Below are positions 11,301 through 20,925 of a stretch of 64,000 nt of DNA, in pieces. Made by a program: the position numbers and the translations under genes. The notes below the pieces were generated by a model. That model did no database searches, had not been told where the DNA came from, and saw only the letters and a program-made list of their open reading frames with translations. This stretch comes from Macrostomum hystrix. Lineage: Eukaryota > Platyhelminthes > Macrostomidae. The stretch covers positions 5,570,001 to 5,634,000 of the forward strand of contig CATNEN010000025.1 of NCBI GenBank assembly GCA_950097015.1. Reading direction: 5' to 3'. Each line of letters opens with the position of its first letter. Within the stretch, counting starts at the first letter, position 1.

Positions 11301-12566
11301 CCTTCTGATCTCGAGTTGGGAATCCCCTTTGATCTCAAGCTGGGAATCCCCTTCTGATCTCAAGTTGGTAATCCCTTCTGATCTCAAGTTGGGAATTCCC
11401 TTTGATCTCAAGCTGGGAATCCCCTTCTGATCTCAAGTTGGGAATCCCCTTCTGATCTCGAGTTGGGAATCCCCTTCTGATCTCAAGTTGGGAATTCCCT
11501 TCTGATCCCAAGTTGGGAATCCTTTTCAGATCTTAATGTATATGTTTATTACTTATATTTCGAGCCTATCTTGGGAACTAAAAAATATTATCTTAATCTT
11601 CTTTCTTCCTCTTAGGTTGCTCCTCTCTACGATGACGTCACATCTGCTCTGGTTAGCGCCACAGCCAAGCTGTGCGCCAGTCCGCGCTTGAACTATTTTG
11701 TCCAGTCCTGTTGTTCGCATGGCTGGCAGCGTCTAGTTGAACAGGCGGCCGTGCCTCAGGCGGCGCTGCAGACTCTGATAGCCAAGGTGGCGCTGAGTCC
11801 TCGCGGACCCGGCCTGTGCCACCTGACGCCTAGCCTGGCCCTGCTCGTAGCCTCCCTGGCCAAGTGTCCGGAATCGGCGGCTCTGGAACGCGTCGACTCG
11901 GCCTGCAAACTGTTGGCCAAAGCCGCCGATCCGTCCGAGGGCCTGCTCTGGTCGCGCGCTCTGCCGCCACTCATGCTGAGACTGTTTGGCCGGCAGGCCG
12001 CTCTGAACAAGGCGCTTAACCTGTTTCTGACGGCTCCAATCGCATCGCTGCCCTGGTCGGCCGCCTTGCTATTTAACACTCTAGTCGCAGACTCTCTAGT
12101 GACTTTGTCGCCTTCCAACTCCGCGTTATCCGACGACGCTAGCATAAAATTAATCTCATCAGCGTCCTCTTCATCGTCTACATCGTCTCAACTGCTGACG
12201 GAGCTGGTGATGCCTTCGTTGTCGGCCCTGCTAGTCAAGCAGGCAAAGCCATGGCCGGCTCTGTGGGCCACCACCGTTGTCCTAGCCGCCCTGTGCCCAG
12301 ACGCTTGGCTGCGCGCCGCTGGAGCCGCCCTAGTCGAAGCCGGCCCGTCCGCTTCGGTTGTGTCCGTTGTTGGCCCGGCAACCAGGTCGCTTTTCGCCGC
12401 ATCGTCGCGTCGACTTGCCAGACGATTGTCGGCCGGCGATCCGGAGGGCCGGCGCGGTCTGGACGGCATCCTGCGCTCGCTGGTTGAACTGGCCCAGCAG
12501 AAGCCGGAAGAGGACGATCAGCAGGTTGGCCAATCGGCCGCTTCCGTGATGCGAGCTCTGAGCTGA
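1304..12566 (+). CDS. HTT: Huntingtin, C-terminal half (partial, 10 exons)
   Basis: Huntingtin is a very large HEAT-repeat scaffold acting in vesicle transport and autophagy. Exons by splice signal and phase: 1304-2226, 2482-2522 (tentative), 3639-4059, 4506-5007, 5458-6330, 6542-6828, 7335-7388, 9273-9654, 10644-10994, 11616-12566. All junction phases agree and together give about 1594 residues; vertebrate HTT has about 3140, so the 5' half lies outside the window. The clearest match is GWTSRQQFEETW (exon at 6542), nearly the vertebrate GWTSRTQFEETW. SGALLAVRRRAESVAISRL (4530s), RSCLQFLMDLFHSWL (9420s) and MGSLHAALYLLQC (10827) also match vertebrate HTT segments in the same order. The 54-nt exon at 7335 fills the RFGRK-like stretch. 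Low-complexity Ala/Ser insertions occur near 4730-4780 and 5690-5730. The N-terminal region that carries polyglutamine in vertebrates is not in the window. Identity is confident; the second exon and exact acceptors are less so. Confidence 0.92.
2255..2475. repeat. CT-rich simple repeat (ctctcacc type)
   Basis: Mostly tctctcac and ctaaccctgtctcac. It runs directly into the acceptor of the tentative small HTT exon and can serve as its polypyrimidine tract. Its last stretch (about 2419-2470) is nearly repeated at 2744-2795, so the HTT mini-exon and the ribozyme SINE lie between two copies of one sequence. Confidence 0.85.
2597..2745 (+). mobile_element. tRNA-derived SINE carrying a hammerhead ribozyme
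   Basis: A Pol III A box (tagcctaatgg, 2605-2615) and B box (ggttcgaatcc, 2682-2692) are present, but 66 bp of hammerhead-containing sequence stands where a tRNA anticodon region would be. The tail, including attccaacattagaatttt, recurs at about 6957, which marks a repeat family. It lies in sense orientation in the HTT intron 2523-3638. Known parallel: Schistosoma Sm-alpha SINEs combine Pol III promoters with hammerheads. The 3' limit is approximate. Confidence 0.8.
2633..2675 (+). ncRNA. Type I hammerhead ribozyme (minimal stem III)
   Basis: All core elements are present in order. Stem I strand ACUCUA 2633-2638; CUGAUGA 2639-2645; stem II GCUC/GAGC 2646-2649 with 2656-2659 and loop CAAAAA; GAAA 2660-2663; stem III A2663-U2668 and C2664-G2667 closed by only two bases; cleavage triplet GUC 2667-2669; stem I return strand UGGAGU 2670-2675 (one G-U pair). 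Predicted cleavage is after C2669. The very short stem III is typical of minimal hammerheads that work best as dimers or in tandem transcripts. The core is intact; activity is inferred. Confidence 0.88.
2762..3110. repeat. CT-rich simple repeat (ctctcactctctcaccc)
   Basis: Degenerate ctctcac/tgtctcaccc repeats in the HTT intron. Similar shorter tracts continue at about 3290-3380 and 3480-3540. ORFs in several frames (Ser/Leu/Thr/His only) are artefacts of the repeat. Confidence 0.9.
4094..4440. repeat. 23-bp minisatellite in HTT intron
   Basis: About 15 copies of ctgtaattccctgagtta plus catgt, with a variant gtttcggg block. It fills most of the intron 4060-4505. Confidence 0.93.
5029..5424. 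repeat. 14-bp minisatellite filling an HTT intron
   Basis: About 28 near-perfect copies of ggatcaaggatctg occupy almost all of the 450-bp intron 5008-5457, between donor gctaaa|gtaaga and acceptor aacccag|gttatg. The intron length is a multiple of three and it has no stop in the exon frame, so retention would add 150 residues (see findings). Confidence 0.95.
6367..6500. repeat. About 38-bp repeat, 3-4 copies
   Basis: Repeats of cactgctcaaatatatccca followed by cagctcatacagtaca. It lies in the short HTT intron 6331-6541. Confidence 0.85.
6865..6985 (+). repeat. Probable degenerate SINE related to the ribozyme SINE
   Basis: B-box-like ggagttcgaatctc (about 6900-6913) is followed by a tail containing attccagcattagaattt, close to the tail of the 2.6-kb ribozyme SINE. 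A hairpin gatgcaaa...tttgcatc occupies the place of the ribozyme and no CUGAUGA/GAAA core remains. It lies in an HTT intron. Confidence 0.4.
7924..8100. repeat. Foldback (MITE-like) inverted repeat
   Basis: A perfect 17-bp inverted repeat, ttctttgggtgattcca at 7924-7940 and its complement at 8084-8100. Near the centre lies a second palindrome (attccatgctttgta... about 8006-8040). The two halves pair imperfectly between. No coding capacity is visible. It lies in the HTT intron 7389-9272, whose remaining non-repeat sequence is AT-rich and featureless. Confidence 0.6.
8640..9116. repeat. 53-bp minisatellite in HTT intron
   Basis: About nine copies of a 53-bp unit containing cccataccccaatgtacact and cactcccggaaaa. 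The 53-bp period is seen from copies starting at 8747 and 8800. It is strongly C-rich on the + strand. Pro/Thr/His ORFs in three frames are artefacts. Confidence 0.94.
9715..10640. repeat. 16-17-bp minisatellite in HTT intron
   Basis: Repeats of agtctgatcccatatc and catgtc variants. A larger unit of several monomers (agtctgatgatcccatatc, then tctggtccatatcag) recurs near 10010, 10300 and 10500, which suggests a higher-order structure. It abuts the acceptor ccctttcag|gcgctg at 10643. Confidence 0.94.
11018..11535. repeat. About 26-bp minisatellite in HTT intron
   Basis: About 20 copies of gatctcaagttgggaatccc plus cttct, in a shorter form (cctttgatctc) and a longer form (ccttctgatctc). It fills most of intron 10995-11615. 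Confidence 0.94.
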
Positions 12567-12747
12567 CTTAAGTAGTGCTCTTTGTTCGTTAGACTCTTTG
12601 TTGACACGATTCCTGTAAAGATTATTTTGAGGATATTCAGGTTGGAGGCTTACCTTTTCCTTGTTTAGTTTGTTTTTTTCGGCCAGTTTTTCGGAGATTT
12701 CCCCTAGCCCCTGTATTTTAGAAGATATTTTCAAATACAAAACTCAG

Positions 12748-12753
12748 AATAAA
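12748..12753 (+). terminator. Polyadenylation signal AATAAA, HTT
   Basis: Canonical AATAAA about 180 bp after the HTT stop codon and the first such motif after it. The cleavage site was not resolved. Confidence 0.55.
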
Positions 12754-13246
12754 ATCGATAGTGTCTATCGCATAACTAGTTAATCACAATCGATCGTTAA
12801 TTGCTTTAACCTTCATTTCGCGTGTCACTCTCACTTAATCCCATGCCATTTGTCTGCCTGGCTGATTTTCTCAATCTTTTTCTCACTAGTTTTTCTCTTA
12901 ATCGTTTAAGTCGTTATTGTATACTACTTATGAAACTCAATGTATAAGTAGCTAATAAGTGCATGGTTATGTTCTATTTTTTCCTTCAAAAAATTGTTTC
13001 TGTTGTGAATGCGTAATCTATTAAATTAAGCGTACATTCCCAGTCTATTTTTTTAGATACAGACATCCTATCGGCATGCAAGAATACTTTTATTACGTAT
13101 ATAAGACTATTTTGCTTCGCCATCCGCTATGTACTTGAAATTCCTTTCCTTATTTAACAAGTTTTATAATTAAATATGAAATAATTTAGAGACGAAAAAT
13201 CTGCATGAAATCTTGCGTCGCAAAGTGACCCTCTCAATCTATTTAA

Positions 13247-14030
13247 TGAATGTAGGAGCCTCGACAAACCCCCAGCCACTCACCCTCGCTAATGTACGCA
13301 GGAGCCTTGACAAACCCCCAGCCACTCACTCTCGCTAATGTACGCAGGAGCCTTGACAAACCCCAAGCAACTCACCCTCGCTAATGTACGCAGGAGCCTT
13401 GACAAACCCCCAGCCACTCACTCTCGCTAATGTACGCAGGAGCCTTAACAAACCCCCCAGCCACTCACCCTCGCTAATGTACGCAGGATCCTTGACAAAC
13501 CCCCGCCACTCACCCTTGCTAATGTACGCAGGATCCTCGACAAACCCCCCAGCCACCCACCCTCGCTATGTACGCAGGATCCTCGACAATCCCCCAGCCA
13601 CTCACCCTCGCTAATGTACGCAGGATCCTCGACAAACCCCCCAGCCACTCACCCTCGCTATGTACGCAGGATCCTCGACAAACCCCCCAGCCACTCACCC
13701 TCGCTAATGTACGCAGGATCCTCGACAAACCCCCCAGCCACCCACCCTCGCTATGTACGCAGGATCCTTGACAATCCCCCAGCCACTCACCCTCGCTAAT
13801 GTACGCAGGATCCTCGACAAACCCCCCAGCCACCCACCCTCGCTATGTACGCAGGATCCTCGACAATCCCCCAGTCACTCACCCTTGCTAATGTACGCGG
13901 GATCCTCGACAATCCCCCCAGCCACTCACCCTTGCTAATGTACGCGGGATCCTCGACAATCCCCCCAGCCACTCACTCTCGCTAATGTACGCAGGATCCT
14001 CGACAAACCCCCAGCCTCTCACCCTCAACC
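13247..14030. repeat. About 46-bp minisatellite between HTT and MMD
   Basis: About 17 copies of a unit containing gccactcaccctcgctaatg, tacgcagga and cctcgacaaacccc. The first half carries gagccttgac and the second ggatcctcgac, so two subfamilies occupy separate halves. The rest of 12754-14570 is AT-rich with nothing recognised. Confidence 0.94.
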
Positions 14031-14564
14031 CTTTAAATTAGTTGTATTTCTTAAAGTTCTAAAAAATCAAATCCAGAATTTTTTAAATTATGTTTTCCTT
14101 GTCAACATCGGTACGAAGCGATGTTTTAATAAATTGCATAGTATCCTTACTTATTACACCCTTCAGAGTATATAACTACCAATAATTGAAGCTCTGATTA
14201 TCGTTGATGTTACAGACTCGTCAAACCATTGATTAGTTTATGATAAACTATTATTTGTGTCTTCATAGTTTTCGTCATTATATCTGTGTTTTTTTTATAT
14301 TATTCATATTTATTTCAGTTTTTTAATAAACAATATGTTTTTTGTGAGGAAAATTAATATTTATCTTGCTTATTTCCATAAAATCTTTGTTATATTATAC
14401 TCGTACAACCTTGTTTAGTTCTAGAAAGAATTTTCACTGACAAAGACATAGACAAGAAAAAACTTTATCTCTTTTTCTATTACTAGAGTGACTACCCTAC
14501 TCTTATTAGTAGTGTAGTTAGCACAGAAAGCATTAAAAACAAAAATTGAAAATATATTTAAACG

Positions 14565-14576
14565 GATTTTTTTCAG
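14565..14576 (+). promoter_or_regulatory. Splice acceptor upstream of MMD start (5' UTR intron or spliced-leader site)
   Basis: gatttttttcag|cgacc lies 89 nt before the MMD ATG with no obvious upstream coding exon. Comparable acceptors precede the starts of EXT2 (AG 46181-46182), MCU (AG 33167-33166, - strand) and beta-catenin (AG 52844-52845, ATG five bases later). Confidence 0.4.
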
Positions 14577-14664
14577 CGACCTCCTACTGACTCTCAGTTG
14601 AAGGCCGACCTATCCCAATAACCAAAGATAATTGGTTCCAATTGCGGCTCCAACTCTTGTTGAC

Positions 14665-17600
14665 ATGGTTGGTCTTCAGAAACAGCTAGTTAAATCAGCT
14701 AGCCAACTGAATCTTGGCAGGTAATTTGTTCATTGTTTAGCTTCCTTCATTTGTTCATTTGTTCATTGTTTTGCTTCCCCATTTATAAATTTTTCAGGGT
14801 TCATGTTAAAATGCCCCTGATATTGTCTCTGAAATTGTCGATTGTCTGTCTTTTGTACGTCTTTAAAGTTGGTGTGGAACGAAAAACACAAGTAATGAAG
14901 AAAGCGCTGCTAAAAGGGGTGGCTGCGCCGCTGTGCGGTGCGGGCCTGAGATTTTCCGTGCTGGTCTTTATAAGCGTCTTAGCCAGAGGGCGATTGCTAT
15001 TGGCTGAGGGTTATCCGAGCTCTCTTATTGGCTGGATTGAAGTTGCGAACGGAAATTCCGCGGGTTTGCCGTAATAATGGTGAAAAAACCATGGGAAACT
15101 GGCCAATGCACAGAGGCTGGCGGACACTTTAAGATTCAAGTCTAGCTTGATAACCCACTGTAAATATGTACAGAAAATATAATGTTCCAGATCAATTATG
15201 CCTTTCTTGCACTACTTACAGAATAATTTTAAAAAACTTTAAAAGTTAATCAGCTCTCTTTTCCCTCTTTCGCATCAACACAACTTAACTAGCTGGAGCC
15301 TGCTTACCAAAATAAGCAAGGCTTTTGGTAAGAATTTACATTTTGGCAAATATTTGTATTTTTTCCTGGCTTCCCAATTCCTATTGTCCTACGTGATCAT
15401 TTGTTTTATTGCGTTGATTTTCTCTGCTTTTGTCATATTTTTAATCAAAAAAAGCGTTTTTTGGAGAAGATATCTTATGAATGGTTTTTTAAATCAGTTT
15501 AAATACCACAATTATAATTGTGTTTAGAAATTTTTTGATTTAACACAGCAGTTAATGGAAGATATCAAACCGTAAATTAGCGTAATCTTAAACTGTAAAT
15601 TGCCTATCCTTAATTGTACAATCAGCTAGACTCACCTAGTTACTAATTATGCATTTACTACCAACTTTGTGTTTCTATACTTTGTATAAGTTATTTTTCA
15701 ACAAGTCTATCCAGTATCTACACACCACTATATTTTACCCGTAATATTCCTGTAGTATACCTGGAACGTTTGTGACCTAAGCTCAACTGAAATCTGCGAC
15801 CTCCTGTCCTCTTCCCCAATCTACCTCTTACCTATAATCTGTCATCTGCCCACTCTACCCCACCTAGAATCTGTCATCTGCCCACTCTACCCCACTTAGA
15901 ATCTGTCATCTACCCACTCTACCCCACTTAGAATCTGTCATCTACCCACTCTACCCCACCTGCAATATGTCATCTACCCACTCTACCCCACCTACAATCT
16001 GTCATCTACCCACTCTACCCCACTTACAATCTGTCATCTACCCACTCTACCCCACCTACAATCTGTCATCTACCCACTCTACCCCACTTACAATCTGTCA
16101 TCTACCCACTCTACCCCACCTACAATCTGTCATCTACCCACTCTTACCCACCTACAATCTGTCATCTACCCACTCTACCCCACCTACAATCTGTCATCTA
16201 CCCACTCTACCCCACCTACAATCTGTCATCTACCCACTCTACCCCACCTAGAATCTGTCATCTACCCACTCTACCCCACCTAGAATCTGTCATCTACCCA
16301 CTCTACCCCACCTAGAATCTGTCATCTACCCACTCTACCCCACCTAGAATCTGTCATCTACCCACTCTACCCCACTTACAATCTGTCATCTACCCACTCT
16401 ACCCCACCTACAATCTGTCATCTACCCACTCTTACCCACCTAGAATCTGTCATCTACCCACTCTACCCCACCTAGAATCTGTCATCTACCCACTCTACCC
16501 CACCTAGAATCTGTCATCTACCCACTCTACCCCACCTAGAATCTGTCATCTACCCACTCTACCCCACCTACAATCTGTCATCTACCCACTCTACCCCACC
16601 TAGAATCTGTCATCTACCCACTCTACCCCACCTAGAATCTGTCATCTACCCACTCTACCCCACCTAGAATCTGTCATCTACCCACTCTACCCCACCTAGA
16701 ATCTGTCATCTACCCACTCCACTACCCAAAAAAAGGTTCAAGAACCAGCGCGCGAAGCCCGGCCAGCCGTACGTGCCCACCAGCCAGGAGCATGTGGCCA
16801 ATATTGTGTCGCACATATTCATGATACCGGCCACACTATATCGGATGTGGACTCTGCTAAGCCGTTGCTCGGACGGAACCCAGGCCGTCACATCCCTAAT
16901 CTATGGCATTGCCGGCGTCTGCTTATTTCTCATCTCGTCGCTGTTTCACTTGTTTGCCTTCCGCGGCGGGCCTTGGTTAGATTTTTTTCAAATATCGCTA
17001 CTTTCTACTTTCAGTAGGACAAGTCGTATACTCGTATTAAAATGTAATGCAATTGAAAAAATATTTTTAGCCTACTGAGAGAGATATTTCATAGAGGCGA
17101 TCGAGTCTTTATCTACATTTTTATCGCCGCCAGTTATACACCCTGGTAAGTGTGTCTGCTACTCAAAAATTTTTTTGCAGTCGACGAAAATCGATTTTAT
17201 CTTTTTGCAGGCTGGTGCTGCGAGATTTTGAATTCAACACGGGTATTAGGTGCATGTACGCTATCTGGTTTGCCGCTGTGTTGGGCATCACCTATCAGCT
17301 GATTTTCCACGAAAAGTAAGAAAATAACTTTCACCAAACATATACAGTATAAATATCAGCCACGGTCTGAAGATAGGACAGTCTAATATTTTTGTTAGCC
17401 CATCAAAGTGAGCCTGAAAATAAGGCAGATAATTAGGCTAGCTAATAAAATTGAGCCTATGGGATAGGCAGTAGATTATAATATCCCGGCCAATCAGAAG
17501 TGAGCCTTAGAATAGGGCGGTAGAAAATAATCGCCAGCCAATCAGAAGTGAGCCTTAGGATAGGGCGGTAGAAAATAATCGCCAGCCAATCAGAAGTGAG

Positions 17601-18222
17601 CCTTAGGATAGGGCGGTAGAAAATAATCGCCAGCCAATCAGAAGTGAGCCTGAGGATATGGCGGTAGAAAATAATCGCCAGCCAATCAGAAGTGAGTCTG
17701 AGGATAGGGCGATCGTTTTCTTTGTTTGTCAATCAGTTTGTATGGAATTAACACTAGAGAGAGAAGCATAATTATTTAGGTAAGCAGAGGAGCCCTGATG
17801 GTATTTTATGAAAGCTAAATCAATAATTACCTGTTAGTAATTTGGGATCTAGAATGAAACCGATTTTTTTCAGGCACAAATGGCTTGAGGTCATGCTCTA
17901 TCTAATTGTTGGCATCGCGCCCGGTGTCGTCGTCAGCCTACGGATGGTGAGCTTTTGTATCTACTTGTTTATTTTACAGGTAATAAAATGCTGTCTTTGT
18001 TGACATGATTATTAACGACTGCAGAAAAATCCCGACGGCCTGACAGAGATGGCTGTTGGCGGCGCTGTCTACGTTTTCGGCGTCATCTTTTTTAAACTGG
18101 ACGGCGTGATTCCATTTGCGCACGCTATCTGGCATCTATTTGTAGTGGTTGGCGCCGTAGTCCATTTTGATGCCGTGGCCACTTATCTTGTTGGTCGCAT
18201 GCACGACGATATGGGGTTTTGA
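14665..18222 (+). CDS. MMD: MMD/MMD2-like PAQR family membrane protein (complete)
   Basis: Progestin/adipoQ receptor family, PAQR10/PAQR11 (monocyte-to-macrophage differentiation factor) type: a seven-helix Golgi/ER protein of the CREST hydrolase superfamily. Exons 14665-14720, 16736-16975, 17071-17145, 17211-17315, 17874-17946 and 18025-18222; phases match and give 248 residues (vertebrate MMD about 238). Hallmarks: FKNQRAKPG near the N-terminus, SSLFH (H90), [17 protein letters not shown] (D109), NPDGL, and [11 protein letters not shown] (H216, H220), the family's putative metal ligands. The start is a Met whose 18-codon exon ends at NLG|R and joins FKNQ in phase, as in vertebrate MMD. The first exon is the least certain part. 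A 31-bp minisatellite fills intron 1 and ends about 10 bp from its acceptor. MMD and MMD2 could not be told apart. Confidence 0.92.
15800..16725. repeat. 31-bp minisatellite in MMD intron 1
   Basis: About 29 copies of a unit with ctgtcatctacccactctac and cccacctagaat (or acaat). The last unit stops just before the acceptor aaaaaaag|gttcaag at 16735, so the pyrimidine-rich repeat itself must supply the branch-point and polypyrimidine region. Confidence 0.95.
17390..17715. repeat. 48-bp minisatellite in MMD intron 4
   Basis: Five to six copies of a 48-bp unit containing gccagccaatcagaagtgag and gatagggcggtagaaaataa. A related cagccaatcag motif recurs downstream at about 18295-18430. Each unit contains a CCAAT sequence, probably by chance. 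Confidence 0.92.
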
Positions 18223-19314
18223 TTTAAGTGTCACATTTTTTTTCCTACAGTTTTACAGATTCACATACCCTTCATAAAAACTCCAAATTTATCAACCAAT
18301 CAGCGGTTTGCTGATGGGGTTAGAAATCGAAAATTGTTTTCAGCCAATCAGTTGTGGCTAAAAGGTTAGAAGTTGAAGAATTATCAGCCAATCAGTGGTG
18401 GCTAAATGGTTTGAAGTTGAAGAATTATCAGCCAATTAGAAGTTAAAGAATATCAAAAGAAGAAATGTTTTCAAAGAACGGAATTCAAAGAATATTAGCA
18501 TTCGCGAGAACATTACGCTCAGTAGTTTTAAAATAATTTATCAACGAAAACACAGTTATGGACATCATTTCCTTATACGGATTTTTTCAAACAGTCACAC
18601 TGAGGCATGTCCCCATAATGATATCCAGTATTTTGATTTTCTATAATATCAGTTTCGGCATTGAGTATTTGAATATTCAATATTTTACACAGATTTCTGC
18701 ACTCATTTACTTACTTACTTTAATGCAAGACTTTGTTAATTTATGTTAATGCTCACAGACGCACGCATAGCAACTGGTTTTTATTTTGCAAGGCCTTCTT
18801 CCTGCCTTTCCAAGTGGCCACTTTATCCTTTTTTATAGTTTTGAGCTTCTGTTGCCGGGTTCTTCTATGTTTACAATGCTTTCATTTTTAACAAGCATTT
18901 CCCTCAGTTGTAAAAAACATGTTTTATCCCTAGGAGTACGCTCGTGCACCATCGAAAATGCTGGTGCACTCCTAGTTGCTTTTAAGAATCTCAACGCCCG
19001 ACTTATAAGTGTGCTACTTTGCTTTATTAAGACAGGTGAGACACGTGAACGCAATGCTTTTCTTTAGTGGATTCTAGTGGTGCGACAGCCAATTAAATAT
19101 CTGATCGTCGGCAGCGGCAGATAAATACACTGGCATTGCTTTAAGCAACTGGTCTGCACTAACAGCTCCCTTGTTTTCTAACTCCTTCAGTTTTCTAAGC
19201 TGAACTTTTTGTTTCATAAATGCTTAAATCGGTTTTTGTTTTCATTTTTAGTTCCTTTTTAACAGAAAATACAGTTTTATTTGTAATATTTTAGGTTATT
19301 GAGGGTCTGTCTGA
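18223..19314. other. Downstream/intergenic DNA after MMD
   Basis: AT-rich. It begins with three to four degenerate copies of cagccaatcagtggtggct (18290-18440) and then has no recognisable feature. Short ORFs at 18558 and 18786 show no family resemblance and no splice context. Confidence 0.5.
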
Positions 19315-20925
19315 CATTTTTGCAGTCTGTTTTGAGTGTCCATCGGTTGTGGGAGTCTGTTTTGAGTGTCCATCAGCATCAGTTGTGAGAGTCTGTTTTT
19401 AGTGTCCATTAGCGTAAGAGTCAGTTTTGAGTGTCCATCGGTTGTGAGAGTCTGTTTTTAGTGTCCATTAGCTGTAAAAGTCTGTTTTGGGTCTCCATTG
19501 GCTCTAAGAGTCTGTTTTGGGTGTCCATCGGTTGAGAGAGTCTGTTTTGAGTGTCCATCGGTTGTAAGAGTCTGTTTTGAGTGTCCATCGGTTGTGAGAG
19601 TCTGTTTTTAGTGTCCATTAGCTGTAAGAGTCTGTTTTGAGTGTCCATGGGTTGTGAGAGTCTGTTTTGAGTGTCCATCGGTTGTGAGAGTTTGTTTTGA
19701 GTGTCCATCGGTTGTGAGAGTCTGTTTTGAGTGTCCATCGGTTGTGAGAGTCTGTTTTGAGTGTCCATCGGTTGTGAGAGTCTGTTTTGAGTGTCCATCG
19801 GTTGTGAGAGTCTGTTTTTAGTGTCCATTAGCTGTAAGAGTCTGTTTTGAGTCTCCATTGGCTATAAGAGTCTGTTTTGAGTGTCCATCGGTTGTAAGAG
19901 TCTGTTTTGAGTGTCCATCGGTTGTAAGAGTCTGTTTTGAGTGTCCATCGGTTGTAAGAGTCTGTTTTTAGTGTCCATTAGCTGTAAGAGTCTGTTTTGA
20001 GTGTCCATGGGTTGTGAGAGTCTGTTTTGAGTGTCCATCGGTTGTGAGAGTTTGTTTTGAGTGTCCATCGGTTGTGAGAGTTTGTTTTGAGTGTCCATCG
20101 GTTGTGAGAGTCTGTTTTGAGTGTCCATCGGTTGTGAGAGTCTGTTTTTAGTGTCCATTAGCTGTAAAAGTCTGTTTTGGGTCTCCATTGGCTCTAAGAG
20201 TCTGTTTTGGGTGACCATCGGTTGAGAGAGTCTGTTTTGAGTGTCCATCGGTTGTAAGAGTCTGTTTTGAGTGTCCATCGGTTGTGAGAGTCTGTTTTTA
20301 GTGTCCATTAGCTGTAAGAGTCTGTTTTGAGTGTCCATGGGTTGTGAGAGTCTGTTTTGAGTGTCCATCGGTTGTGAGAGTTTGTTTTGAGTGTCCATCG
20401 GTTGTGAGAGTCTGTTTTGAGTGTCCATCGGTTGTGAGAGTCTGTTTTGAGTGTCCATCGGTTGTGAGAGTCTGTTTTGAGTGTCCATCGGTTGTGAGAG
20501 TCTGTTTTTAGTGTCCATTAGCTGTAAGAGTCTGTTTTGAGTCTCCATTGGCTATAAGAGTCTGTTTTGAGTGTCCATCGGTTGTAAGAGTCTGTTTTGA
20601 GTGTCCATCGGTTGTAAGAGTCTGTTTTGAGTGTCCATCGGTTGTAAGAGTCTGTTTTGAGAGTCCATCGGTTGTGAGAGTCTGTTTTGAGAGTCCATCG
20701 GTTGTAAGAGTCTGTTTTGAGTGTCCATCGGTTGTAAGAGTCTGTTTTGAGAGTCCATCGGTTGTGAGAGTCTGTTTTGAGAGTCCATCGGTTGTAAGAG
20801 TTTGTTTTGAGAGTCCATCGGTTGTGAGAGTCTGTTTTGAGAGTCCATCGGTTGTAAGAGTTTGTTTTGAGAGTCCATCGGTTGTGAGTCTGTTTTGAGT
20901 GTCCATCGGTTTGTTTTGAGAGTCA
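19315..20925. repeat. 30-bp satellite with 690-bp higher-order repeat
   Basis: About 53 copies of tgagagtctgttttgagtgt plus ccatcggttg. Variant monomers recur exactly 690 bp (23 monomers) apart: gctgtaaaag at 19471 and 20161, gctataagag at 19861 and 20551. A final block (about 20660-20900) uses gagagtccatcgg monomers. Since 30 is a multiple of three, long ORFs stay open on both strands; these are not genes. Confidence 0.96.

Noticed and set aside
14733-15074. 113-codon ORF with a hydrophobic start in MMD intron 1
   Set aside because: It starts just after the exon 1 donor and shows no homology or splice support.
19421-20906. Long MDTQNRLSQP-type repeat proteins
   Set aside because: The 30-bp period keeps frames open on both strands; there is no splice or start context.
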